From: Galaxea fascicularis
Lineage: Eukaryota; Cnidaria; Anthozoa; Scleractinia; Euphylliidae
Reading direction: 5' to 3'
DNA length: 64,000 nucleotides
Assembly (NCBI GenBank): GCA_948470475.1
Contig: OX419341.1
Coordinates: 3,209,084 to 3,273,083, forward strand
The translations under genes were made by a program, and so were the position numbers. Position 1 is the first letter of the stretch; every line of letters starts with the position of its first letter. Below the pieces are notes generated by a model. That model worked only from the letters and a program-made list of their open reading frames with translations. It was not told where the DNA came from and made no database searches. This document shows, piece by piece, positions 23,520 to 36,200 of the stretch.

Positions 23520-23737
23520 AGGCGCCCGTTTCTCGAACTCCCGAAAACTTTTCGGGCCCGAAAAGCCATTTCTAAAACTGCGATCGGCCTATTCTAGAAA
23601 GCTGGTCTTTTAATATGATTTCAAGACACGAAAGGGAAAATTTGTTGCAAAATTTCATGCCTGAAAACATCTTCGTTTTTAGGATACGAAGGAAATTATG
23701 GCACCCGAAATACGGGACTTTCGAGAAACGAGCCTCA
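23520..23737. mobile_element. About 218-bp MITE with GGCGCCCGTTTCTCGAA-type termini
   Basis: Left AGGCGCCCGTTTCTCGAACT and right TTTCGAGAAACGAGCCTC are inverted, with CCCGAAA/TTTCGGG motifs just inside. Target duplication not resolved. Confidence 0.65.
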
Positions 23738-24694
23738 GGAATCAGACTTTCCCGCGTTTTGGGGGTCACGGATCAGAATATTGGGTCAAAAGCGAACAGA
23801 AGAAGAAGACACCGGGCTCTGCACTCTTGCTAATGGAGTCCTTGATCACGACAGTGTTGGAGAGAATCATAATGAGATTTCGCTTACAAGATTGCAAGAA
23901 ATGAGCATATGATAATGAGGACACCGAACCACGTTTCTTGCTACAATGAACATTTGGCAACTTTTCTTAGAAAAGACAAAAAAAAAGAAACTTCAAAAGA
24001 AAAGAATTTGTCATTCCTGGACAATTAAAGGAAAATCTTACGAAAGTTTAAGGGTGGTTCAGGTGGCTGAACACAGTTTTCTTCAGATGAAACGCAAAGA
24101 AAGGAAAGACGAAAATCAATATCCAATTGTATCTAAGGAAAGCGGAATGTTTCTCGTGATCCGAGTTCAGGGCAGTTACTTCTAAGCATAAATTTGGGTG
24201 TTTTATTTCAGTTTTATTGCTGTTTGACTGTTGTGATTTTTCTTTTCATTTGCTCAGAAAATTTAAAAAAAGTAATAAACATTTTTGGGCTGTTTACTCT
24301 TGCAAGTTGTGATTCAATTTTAGTGTACAGTATCTGGGCACCCTTTTCCCAGCAAATTATTATGCAGCACTGAATCAAACAATTCTCCAAGAGAATTATG
24401 TATGAACATGAAAAGCAATGATTTGCAAATTTTAGTTCTTTTGTTACTCGGTTACTGTTAACCTCGTAATTACTGGAACCTCGAGGAACCTGAATATTGA
24501 AGAATAGCCTTGCCTGTTCTGGCATGCTTCAGAGATGTGGAATAAAAGGCACTGTTTACTGAACCTTCTTGTTGTTATTAGTTTTTACGCTGATGAAAGT
24601 GTGCATTTCGGTAGACGAAAACACAAACATGTCTTTTTCCTACAACGTCCTTTAATAGCGAAACGCGAGGATAATCAGTAAAGAAGAAACTACA

Positions 24695-24815
24695 ATCTGG
24701 AATCCAGCCACTTTTGGAATCCGGAATCCAATACCTGGAATCCGGAATCCACAGCGTGGAATCCAGAATCCAATACCTGGAATCCGGAATCCACAGCGTG
24801 GAATCCAGAATCCAA
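24695..24815. repeat. 42-bp minisatellite built from GGAATCC units
   Basis: Two consecutive 42-bp units starting AATACCTGGAATCCGGAATC plus a partial unit. Each unit contains four GGAATCC/GGAATCCAG submotifs. The open frame across it (repeating Ile-Pro-Gly) is a by-product of the repeat length. Confidence 0.9.
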
Positions 24816-24829
24816 GACTGTCTCGGATT

Positions 24830-27800
24830 ACCTTACATGGGACGATAAACAGCATCTGCATCTGCATCCGCTTTTGTAATTTTAATCTTCTAAATAAACG
24901 GCTTAAATTTCGGGTTAAATTTCACAGTGAAAACAGATGTCAAGTTTAACTAGTTAATTGTCGGTCTGTAAACAAACACCAAGAGAGAATGTTCACCTAG
25001 AAAAGTGGTCTAGTGAAAACGCAGCCCATGTGTGAGCAACACCGAAGGCAGCTCCCTGTGGTGTCTTAATCACAAGAGATTCTTACGTTAGGTCTGAATG
25101 AAACCCCTAAACGTCTTAACAGTGACTGTTTCAGTATATTTTGGGCAATACTGAGTCTTGTTTGTCCTGAAGTGGCCGCCATTGCGCTGTATTTTGGGTC
25201 TCTTGATAAAATCCCAACATGTCACAGTTAAAATTAAAGCCCGGGTGCTTGTTTCAACTTGGGATTGAGGGCTCAAGAGATAAAAAGTTCCACTCAACAC
25301 CGATGACACTGATAAAATATTAACGTTCATCCGGCATTCAGCAAAAATCGCCTTTTCTCAAGAGTTGATTGCTATCAAAGGTGGGGTCGTGATAGCTAAT
25401 GATATGAGGTTATTTTGCATCAAACGGAGGAAATTCTATTTAAAGAACGTTCGTAGAAGTCAACGTCAGTAAGCAGAAATATGCTGTGGACTCAAGGAGG
25501 GAGGGGAAGGGGCGGGGGGGGGGGTTGAAACATCTTTGGGGTAGGGGCACCGCTAAGGGTTTGAAATTCTGACCCTGTGAAGGCCAAAAATAATCTTAAA
25601 TACCTGGCCTGTATAGGACGAGATCTTCTATTTTAAGACCCTACGTAGGAAAGAATGCGAATAGTGTAGGCCATATGTAGAGGAGTGTTCCCCCCCCACT
25701 CCCAGGGGCTAGGGACCTGCTTGTAAGTCTTACAACACCGCGACGAAATGCTGCACATTCTGACCAGATTCATTCAACTGACAAAACTCCTGAGTAAGAG
25801 CTTCATGGAGGTCTATGACGTCCATGCGCGCACCTCCCATATCCCATCACGGACCGCGGAGCGGGTTTTGGGGATCCGTGGACTTGCACTCTCTGGATTT
25901 GAAATTCATTCTGAAATGGCAAGAAATGCATCAAGAGCTCTCACCCTCTCCACAGTAATTCGAATTTTTAATTATCGCAATGTGTCGCCTTGCAGTCTGA
26001 TCCACAGATCTAGATTTGACCAGCAAGCAGTAAGCAAAATAATTCCTTGAGCACGACATTCCTAAGATGGAACAACACAAACCTCGGTTTTCCTTAGCAA
26101 AGTTTAATGTCGACACCTGGACACAAACGATAACGGAGTGTCACCTGGACAAACTATCTCTGAAAGTAATAAACATGGTTAACAAAAAAATCGCAAAGAA
26201 AGAAAATAATTTCTAATCACAAGGTTTTCATTAAGAACTGAAGTAGCAGGAAGATATTATAAAGTAACTGGAGAATCTGGCCCCTCAGACAAAAATTTAC
26301 CTTCAAGCGGAGGCTGCTACAGCCCATTGAAAATTAGCCGGAGAATTTCTACCAGTAGCTGGAGAATTCTCCGATCTCCGATGCCTAATGAACACCCTGA
26401 ATCATCTCAACAAATGGGGGAGGGGGAAGCTCCACCCTCTGCGCGGTCCCTGCCAATCCAGAAATGGGAACCTTGCCTCTTGAAACTGTGACACCCGAAG
26501 AAAAAGACTTAAGAGCCCGATTATAAAAAGGCCGATTAGTGCCAACACAGGCTTGAAAGCTAATCCAGACCTCTGTTTCTCTTGTTGAAAAGTGTTCGCA
26601 CTGTCACACTGCCAGTCTCAATTCGGAGTGTAGAAGCAAAAAAGGGAACCACGCAGGGCAAAAGAATTCACTGGAATGGAAATTTCATGCTTATTCTGAA
26701 TCATTTTAACACTGCTCTCAACAACTGGGCCCCCAGCAGACCTTAAACATGACAATGTGTGTACGTAACTTTATCAACGCCTACAGTTTGGGCATAATCT
26801 TCTGCCCCCATTATCTGATATAATCACTGATATTAAAGGTGTCACGTTCTGCTTCACTGACAAGAAGTCGCTTGATTTCGTGTATTGAAGTTAAGAGCTT
26901 TGTTTAGAAGTCTTTGAGTTCGGCATCGACCAGCTTGAAAAGTAAGGAATACCAAACGATAACTCAAGGATTGCAGCGACACAAGGCACATCGTTCACCA
27001 CAGAGAGCTAACGAAGTAAAGGTTGACCAAGGCGGGTATGTATGTGCTGGTATAACTCGAAACCGAAAGAAGTTTCGTTCGACCGCACGAGCATCCAACG
27101 GTTTTCTTTCGATGGTTTTTCTATAGTGTTCGAAAAGACCAACTTTAGTCGCTTGCGATACAAGAGATTTTTTCAGAGAAGTCTACCATCTTTAAACATA
27201 GTTCTTTAATATAAATATACATGCAAGGAAGCCAATTCCTCTTTGTCTTGGTTTTCAGATAGGGCTCCCGGTTCAAAACACACACTGCGATCGTCAAAAG
27301 AGAAGATTCCCGTTACGTGTTTTAAACTTTTTCTCGATAATTCGAGCAGTTGCTACTGAAACCGTGTTAAAAAGCCTCCTGAAATGTTCCTTGGACCCAA
27401 AACGATCTAACTGCAGAAAGTATTTTGCCTAACTTGTTATCGTTGGCTGAGCCTCAATTAAAAGCTTCAAAGATTACTTAAAGATTGACCTAATCGATCT
27501 TTACCCATTCAAGGTCAGTGAAAACGTGCCGGCTTTTAAGATCTTTTCACATACGTTTAACAGATGAAATTCGACTTGTTTTCATGCATATGGTAGGCTT
27601 TCAAAAGCAGTAACCACGCATCACTGTCTATTTCAACAAGCGCCTTTTGTCCTTGCTTATACTGAGGCCTGATTATCAAAAGTATAGAATATGTTTATAT
27701 TTCCTACCTCCCTCGAAATATGGAAATATGTATAGTAGTGCTCTATACTGAAGAAGCATTTAAGCCTTTAAGTATTGTCTATATAAGGCCCAGCACGCAA

Positions 27801-30800
27801 ACAGGGTTTTCTGAGTTTAGATTTCACGAGTCCATAACACTAATCTTTGGTCAGACTTTATATGCCGTTGATTCTCTCTTAAAGTTTTTTGTAAAAACCA
27901 CCACCTCAAATTTGATCAGTAACCGAAAGAGCAAGACCTCGTCATCTTGCTATCTTTCAGAGAATTATCTTCTAAAATTTGTAACTTTGTTAACATGATT
28001 CGTTTTGAATACAATATTGTCTGTTTCAGTCACCTTAAACAGAAAAAAAAAAACGAACCAGCTAAAAAAGGCCATGAAACTTTCCAGTCTTCTGCTAGTA
28101 TCACAAACGTAAAAGTGGACAAATTTGTCGATAGTTTTGTTTGCTCCGTGCCTCAGAAATTCTGGCGTGCGTGAGTTCTTCTAGGTGTCATTATCAAAAG
28201 CAAACGTATTAACTGGGTACACAACTTCTGCGAATTCAGTTAATCTCATTAAGAATCACTTAGCAAAAAAGATTCTCTCTTTATTGTCTGTATTGATATC
28301 GTCGCATTTGTTCCCAAATTAAATAAAAAAGATAATTCGTTGGCGACGAAGATTTTCGGTTTCCTCTAAGGTATTTGAAGGAAAATGTTGGAACAAATGA
28401 GAGGTACTTAAAATTTTATCCACTCTTAGCTTAGAGAAAGAAAATGCTGTTTGGAATGGCTTTTACATCTTCTCAGCGACCTTCCAATTCCATTTGAAGA
28501 CAGGCACTGACTTCTAGTTTTGTTGATCGGAAATTTTTTTATATGCTTGCTCAGCACAACTGTCTTGCAGACAGATTTCCTGTCGGCGACTTGCAGTTGA
28601 TGTAACGTTTTGGCGACTTTGTGCCAACTATGTCGGCTTCAGGAAGATTTGACTGTAGGGACTGTTGCCATTTCAGTGATATTGAAAATATTTTTTTAGA
28701 ATAGTTTCTGTACCCAAAGGCATTCATAACAGTCGGAATTATGTCGTTGTTATATTTTTGGGCTCTATAGAGCAGCTAGCTTTTACACCGTAGCAAAGGT
28801 CCCCTTAAATCAAACTTGACTTCGATGTCTCTGGACAAACACACAGTAAAAGGTGATGATATCATTTCCACATTTTCTTGCCATGAATTCAATTAGAAAT
28901 TTCGATATAAAAGGGTTTTTGATAGATATGCAAACAAGCTCATTATCGGTGAAATGATTTTTGCGGTGAGCACGGTAGGCCAATGTTTTTATTCGCCCTT
29001 CCGGAAAACCAACAAAATGCTAATGAAAGTCGACTATCTTTTGTGTAAAGTGTAAAGTGTAAAGACGCTCGGCGTTGTTTTGGCAATTTTAGTTCTAAGG
29101 TCAACGTACCGAAGGTAATATGGAAAGGCTGGTTTTTATTTTTGGTAACCCTAGTGCTTTCAAAATACACTTTATTGAACTTAGTCATTGGAGCAATAGA
29201 GCACAAACTTTTCATACTAAAATGAGCACGCTGATTGGTTAGCGGTGTATCGGGATGTGAAGAATGTGTCAATCAACGCCAATCATCAGTGAAGTACGGA
29301 AACGCGTCGCGTCTTGGCAAACACACCTTGAACGGCGAAATATTCATATTCAAGCGAAGTGCCGACCACCTGGGAATCTTCTTAGAAAGGTGGTCTGCTT
29401 GAAAAATTTTCTTCCCTTTCAGTGACAACTGCGCATTAATTCAACGAGAATTGCTGACCTTAATTAACGAGGTGAGAGGCAAAGTTTTGTTTTGTATTCG
29501 TGTTGACTTCTTGAAAGACCTTGAAAGTAAGTGAGCCGCTCCGATTTGAAAAGCTATTTCCCGCTAAATAACTTAAGCTTATGTTGAGCTCGTATTTCAG
29601 AGGTATAAAGCGATAATTTGTGAACATCTTGTTCCCAAAATCATGCAGCACCTTCCTCTGGGACAAATTCTCACGACCAACTTCGCAAATTAGGCGAAAA
29701 TCATGCGGTGTTTTAAACATGTTTTAATGCGCGGGTATTTTGTCTTACGGCAAAAATAAGCTTCTTGGTTCTAAGCCTGTTCCAGCAATAGTGCAAAACT
29801 GTTAAAGTTTAGTCTGGGAAGTTTTGTCACACGCGAAAAGCCAACTTCAAAACAACATTTTTCCGCCTTAATATTCACATATCACATGTACAAATTGTTT
29901 TGCTCGAGGCAGAACATAAATGATTTACAGCTGAATGGAGCGTGGTGTTCGTGAGATTAAAATTAAGTATATTGAACACAACAAGCCATGGCTCTCTTCT
30001 GCTTTGATATTATTCCTTGTTTTAGTTTTGCGTTAAAGGCTAAAAAAATTCAGTTCCGCTGGTGAGACCACTTCAGAAGTTTGCGTCCAATATCAGCCCA
30101 GTTTCTCTGCGATGCGCCAGTGTCCTGCGGTGTACACATTTAGACGTCAAAGAAATTGTGCAAAAACTGTGTTAGAATATAAAAGAGCTTCCTCTATTGG
30201 AAGTTGTATTTATCTGCCCAGTGTTTGATCTTCAGCTTAGATATTAAACTTTTATCTGTGCTACGCAAATATCATTTAAAGAAAGCTTTAAACATCACAG
30301 AGATTTCATTTCAAACTTGATATAAAGCGTCAAAGATGGGGTTCAAAAGTTTTAAGTTTCGTAAACCGTTCAGTTTTGCTTGTCAATCTATCAAGCAACA
30401 GAGATAGCATTCAGACATAAGTATGGGGAAAAATGCGACGACAAAAACAGCTGATTTTCAAAACTCAAAGAAGCGATAAAAGTTCGCAACCGGTGTGTGA
30501 GATCAAACACCATTCACAGCACCGTCGAGAATGAATCATAAAATCAACAAAAGCCCGTCTCATGATTATTATTTTATGTGTTGTTTTGTGATAAGAAGAT
30601 ATGAATGATTTGTCTCAGTACAATTATCTCTCTTGAAAACCCTACTCTCACGTTTCACGCTGTGCATGTGATCACTTTCTTGAAATCGACATCACCACAA
30701 AAGTCACGCCAAAACTGTAGAAAGTTCGAATGATGTGTGGCCCTCGAGGGAACGTTTAGCCGCAGCTTCGATGATGGCCAGCACGACTAGAATTAATTCG

Positions 30801-31900
30801 TTATCTCTGATACTGGTTTGAGGCCAATGGACGAGTCTCGAGTCACATTTAATCAAATTCAACGCAACTTGTAGGACGAAACTCCGGTGTTCACAAATTT
30901 TAGATTATTGAACGATTGTAAATTGTTTTCAAAATGGCAATAATTGGGTTCTTATGATCACGGTATTAACTCTAAGAATGAAATATTTCACTCTGAACAG
31001 GAGTCCTTAGTTTCTAGTCAACTGAAGCTCTAAGATTGGCAAAAACAGCGGCAAAGTGTTAACCAGACAGACGAGACAATGACAAGTTCGACAGCGACTT
31101 AATTTTTGTTTTGGGGCCGGGATCTTGACTTCACGCCCGAGATCTCAAAATTCGATTTGATTTTAAACAATGGCAAAACGAGATCCTAAAATAATTCTAA
31201 AAATTCCATGAGAATTGATATAATGAACTGCCTATCCCGATATTGTCGGGTTTTTTTTTCACAAAAATAAAAAAACGTTCATGCATTTAAAAAAAAAAAA
31301 CACACGCTTTCACATAAATGAATATTTTCATAACTTTTAAGTATTATCGTTTTTTTTTAATAACTTATGAGTCTTGTGACTTTTGATATTGTCAAAATTC
31401 CTTTTTTTGTGAAATACCTGATTTTTTGGGCTATTTAACAAGATTTCATTTGCCAGGTGATACAGGAATATTGTGTCTTTCCAACCCAGGTCCAGTACCA
31501 TTTGATAGATGTAACAATACGCAATCTGAGCCATTATAAACAGCTTAGTTAATTAGCTATGGCTGATATCTGGTCAAGAAACTTTTTCTCTGATCTGGGC
31601 TGAAATTCCTTACTTCTTACTTGCAAAAATAATACTAATGAATGTAAATAGATGTTTTTGATGTTAAACAATTTTCTATGGTGTCAGTGACGTGACTGTT
31701 CAAAAGGAATTGACATTTTTCTCAATCTTATGTCTGACTTCAGAAACTCACAACTTCAATATACAAACGTCCACCATGGAGGAAAATATTTGCAACACCC
31801 ACTTCCTCTTTGATTCTTTATTCCTCTTAATATTTTCATCAGGATTGTTCTAGCACCCTTGATGCTGAACGTGTTGTTTCTCATTAATGCGTGTGCCAGT
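24830..31900. other. About 7 kb without a recognisable gene
   Basis: Only short, unconserved frames occur. Noted items are a G-rich patch at 25497-25530, a gypsy- or LINE-unlike dispersed-looking segment at 25740-25960 with short frames on both strands, and A/T homopolymers at 31250-31360. Nothing here has the exon structure seen in the real genes of the window. Confidence 0.5.
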
Positions 31901-31944
31901 TCAACTTCTTACATATTTTAATAAATATTAATAAATATCATAGT

Positions 31945-32508
31945 TATTGATGGCTCCATCGATCTATAACAGGTCTTTATTTGCCTTCTTAAAATAACTT
32001 ATTTCCATGGGACATTCACATGTAAAAGTCTAATTAATTATAAAATCAAATCAAGTCAATGATTTGAAATCCTGGGATTACCAGAGGGATTGAAGTGTTA
32101 TTAATAGTCAATTCACACCATTGTCAAAATAGTTCAAGATTTGAAATAGTTGAGTCTGAAACCACTTCCTTTGTATTTTAAGGCCCTGACACTGATCATA
32201 AATATCATAGGTTTTAAAATTCAAATTGCATGTGTAGCAGACAATTATTGATGGCTCCATTGATCTGTAACAAGTCTTTATTTACCTTCTTAACAAGAAT
32301 TTATTATTTTCATGGGGCATTCACATGTTAAAGTCTAATTAATTATAAAATCAAATTAAGTCAGTAATTTGTAATCTTGGGATTACCAGAGGGATTGAAG
32401 TGTTGTTAATCGTTCATTCACACCATTGTCAAAATAGTTCAAGATTTGAAATAGTTGAGTCTGAAAGCACTCCCTTTGTATTTTAAGGCCCTGACACCAA
32501 TCATCAAA
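31945..32508. repeat. Diverged tandem duplication, two ~300-bp units
   Basis: Unit 1 from ATTGATGGCTCCATCGATCT (31947) to AGGCCCTGACACTGATCAT; unit 2 starts about 301 bp later with ATTGATGGCTCCATTGATCT and ends near 32508. The units align along their length with scattered substitutions and small indels. They lie 0.5-1.1 kb upstream of the DG-A start codon. Confidence 0.88.
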
Positions 32509-33043
32509 AACCTTTCAAGTGTTTTCTTGTGGGGTACATTGATTCTTGTTTAACATGTTGTTTAACATGAAACTGACCTGTTGAGGAGAATGTATGAAGT
32601 TTCTTTATGTTTCACTTAAATCATACTCAAGTTTGTGTATGCATGGACACCCTGTATAAGCAGACACTAACAAACCAGTCCACTGAAACCTTACACTTGT
32701 TAACTCCTGTAAGCAGACATGTTTCCTTATTCCAACAGTGTCGTGTCTCTCTCTCAGTGCTCAACCCAACAGTGTGTGTTTATGAGTGGCAAGACTGTAT
32801 AAGTCAAATTGCAAAACGTGGACATGCATAGACTGCCTTGCAGATTTCTGGACCAACATAGTGTTTGCATGCTCTTGCAGAAAGTGACCTTTGTTCAGAA
32901 TCAAACATTTCAAGTTCAAGTCATGAATAATATTTTATTAATCTTTTGTCCAATATTTGTTCACAGATCTGTCAATGATTTATTAATTTGTGAAAAACTG
33001 TGCAGACACAAGTAGCAGAGACTGGCATTTTCTCGTTGAGAAA

Positions 33044-33202
33044 ATGAACATCAGACTATACATTCTTGGCTTTCTTGCAACGTTTACCCATGGAAAAGAA
33101 CAGGGGGAACAAACCAGAAGACTACCAAATGCCATAGCAGTGGTTGGGCGATCATTCGAATATTTCTTACCCGCTCCAGATGAAGCTAAATTCCCATACA
33201 AG
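33044..33202 (+). CDS. DAG1: DG-A exon 1 (signal peptide and start of Ig-like domain)
   Basis: 53 codons, donor AAG/GTATAT, phase 0. It encodes the signal MNIRLYILGFLATFTHG and the first strands of the CADG/Ig-like domain (NAIAVVGRSFEYFLP). Confidence 0.88.
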
Positions 33203-36200
33203 GTATATCACTTGTGACAGATCAGAGTTAAATAATGGATTTAAAAGGGACAATGTCCCATTAGACTGCCTTTTTTGTTTTCTTTTATTTTCCGTCTTTG
33301 TGTACGGACACTTTAAGTTGCTAAGGACAGAATATTTAGTTCCAGAAAAATATCCATACCTCCTCCACAGAGGGTCGATGAAAATTCCAAGGGGGGAGGG
33401 GGGTAGCAAAGCAAAAGTTTTTAAAGAAGAGTATGGAGCTAAACTGGAAATTCCAAAGGAGTGGGGTGGGGGACGGTAAGCCAAAAAACCCTCTGAAGTG
33501 TGTGTGTGTGTTTGTCAAGGGGGGGGGGGGGGGAGGGCATATGAATATTTTCTATAACTACACAATTACAACCATGTGGAAAGAGCAGATCTTAGCAAGG
33601 GCTTTAGGAATTGTACCCAAAAACATGGGGGTGACCATGTACATATCTTTTGGAGATAACCAATGATGAACAATCCCAAAATGCTCTAAATATTTGTACA
33701 TAAACCTGCATGGGGATTTTGTACCTAAACTGAGGTTTAAATATCCTTTAAATGCAAGGTTCTCCCCAATTTTCATTTTGGATATCTACAGGTCCTAGTA
33801 AGATCTCTTTTGTCACACATTTGTAGACCATGTACAAAAATACTTTATAAGAAAAGTGCCAGCTTTTTAAGCAACCTTAGGCAATCCCCTGGGCCTGGTT
33901 GTTCGAAAGCCGATTAGTGCTAATCCAGGATTAAAAATTAATCAAGGAGCTTATTTCTCTGTCCCCAAACATTGTTCAATGCTGATATTCTGCAAAATTT
34001 TAGATTAGGGAAAGTCAATCCTGAAAAACAAAAAGCAGCGAAAACAACTTTCATCCAATAGTTAAAAACTGCAACCAAAGTTTACGCTAATCCTGGATTA
34101 TGTTAATCAGCTTTCGAACAACCAGGCCCAGATGCATAGAAAGCATGCGCTGTGCAATAGGAGGCAGGCACCATCCTTAAACAAGGCTACCAGTATATTA
34201 ATAAGGTTATGTTCATAAGATTTTCCACTCTGTCACCAATGTCATGGAGTGGTCAGTAGTGGTTTCAGTGAGAAGACTGATGAAACACTTTATGGTCCAT
34301 TAGGTTTCAGAAAGAGGAAGACATACTCTACCAAAATGGCTGTCATTTGACGCAACTAAAAACCAACTTCATGGGGTGCCTCTGTGGCGTGACAAAGGTA
34401 AAATGGAAGTGGAAATTGAAACCACAAGAAGCAGAAACAAAGCTGTCTTCACAATTGAGGTACAAGATCTACATACCATGATGAGCAACCAGTCCATGAT
34501 CACAAATGAGACCAAGGTGCCATCCTTCACAGAACCCCAATGTCCCCACGGAATGCCAGTTTCTGTAGCAACTATCTTGTTTGACCTTCACATAGAGAAA
34601 CTTTCTGGAGGGAAAAGAATGAACCTCTTGAGAAAACTGTCTGATTTTGTTGATATCAACATGCACAACTTTCATATGGCAGTAGGCAGAGGCCACAACA
34701 CAGCATTTGGCTTCAAAGATGTCACAATGGTCACCGCAGGCCCAGGGAATGTGGCAGACTCAAACCACCCAGGTGTCGTGGTTTCCTGGAGGACTGGTTG
34801 TGGTGTTGATGTCTCAGGTATGTACAGCTAAAATCAGTGAAATATATATGAAAAACTATAACAAAATTCAATTTCTCCTGAACATTCATATTCCTATCAA
34901 TATCCCTCCCACAAAGTTTTTTCTCTCTGATCTGGAACTAACCCCCCTCCCCTCCCATGTCTAGACTAACCCTGCTCTTGATTGTCTTGATTGTTTGACA
35001 AATTCTCTTTATCGTCATAATAGAAAATGAATGGAAAATGGTGTGAAGAGTATATCTGCAGGTGTTAGGGTTTAAAGGGATGAGAGACGTGCATAGTTTG
35101 CTGCAGTAAAACTGTAACTCATTGGCAGGGTTACCATGGTTAGGGAAAAATCAGGGAAAAACAGATTTTTTCTCAAGGTCAGGGAAAAGTCAGGGAATTT
35201 CTAAATTCTACGTGAAACTCAGTGGAAAGTCAGGGAATTTTACATTTGGCTAGCCATTAGGTTTTGGAAAGAGATTCCTGGGTAGAAAATGTTTTTGTTT
35301 TAAAAAATCCAGCAAAGATATTGATTTCTGCTGGCTTTAAATCCCAAGGATTTGCCTTGGATGGTCACTGAAAAATGGTCTTTGGTCAGTGAAAAGTCAG
35401 GGAAAGGTCAGGGAAATTTTTTCTATTCCAATGGGTGGCAACCCTGACTAGGGTGATGCATGGTAAACTTGAGACTTTGCAAGAATTTTTGTTAGATTTC
35501 AAAACATTCTCTTCAGTTTCTGTTTGCTTCCTTTGCCTACATACTGATACTTTTGTTTCACTTTTTGGCACTAAAGGACTCCAAGTTGCCTCTGTGTTAA
35601 AGTCCAGCTCTGAGAGGGGGACATTTCAACTGGATTTAGACGCACCAGTCAGTGGCTGGCATATTGCAACTGGTCACCCTAAAAGCCATCGAGTGCGTAG
35701 GCAAGTGAACAACTTGAGGCCAACTCCAGTTGTAACACGCATTCTAGGAAGTACAATGCCTACCAGAAGAATCTATGAAACTATCACTCAAACTACCACA
35801 GTGGCCCCACCATCATCAATTCCTAGTGGTATTACTGTGACCGTGACGTCTAGTGTAACTTCAACTGTTGGTACTCCCAATGAAGGACCTAGAGTTGAAA
35901 ACCGACTACCCCTGATAACTTTCTACCAAGGAAGGGCATTTAGATTCCCTATTCCTCAAAATACTTTTTCTGATAACGAGGAAGGTTCCACCAGAGACTT
36001 ACGACTAGAGATGAGAACTGGTAGTGATGACAAGCTTTCATCATCATCATGGATATTGTTTGATTCTTCAAAACAAGTGATTTATGGCATGCCATTTGGT
36101 AATGACATTGGTTCACACAAGTTTATTCTCCTTGCCACTGACAGTGCAGGACAAGGCATTGATTTTACCTTTACTGTGCAAGTGCTGGAAGATCTCAGTA

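Noticed and set aside
24652..24867. Minus-strand frame with repeated Ile-Pro-Gly
   Set aside because: Product of the 42-bp minisatellite, whose unit length is a multiple of three.
25740..26050. Overlapping short frames on both strands that look partly codon-like
   Set aside because: No single frame is long or has splice context; the pattern fits a dispersed repeat rather than a gene, but I could not name it.
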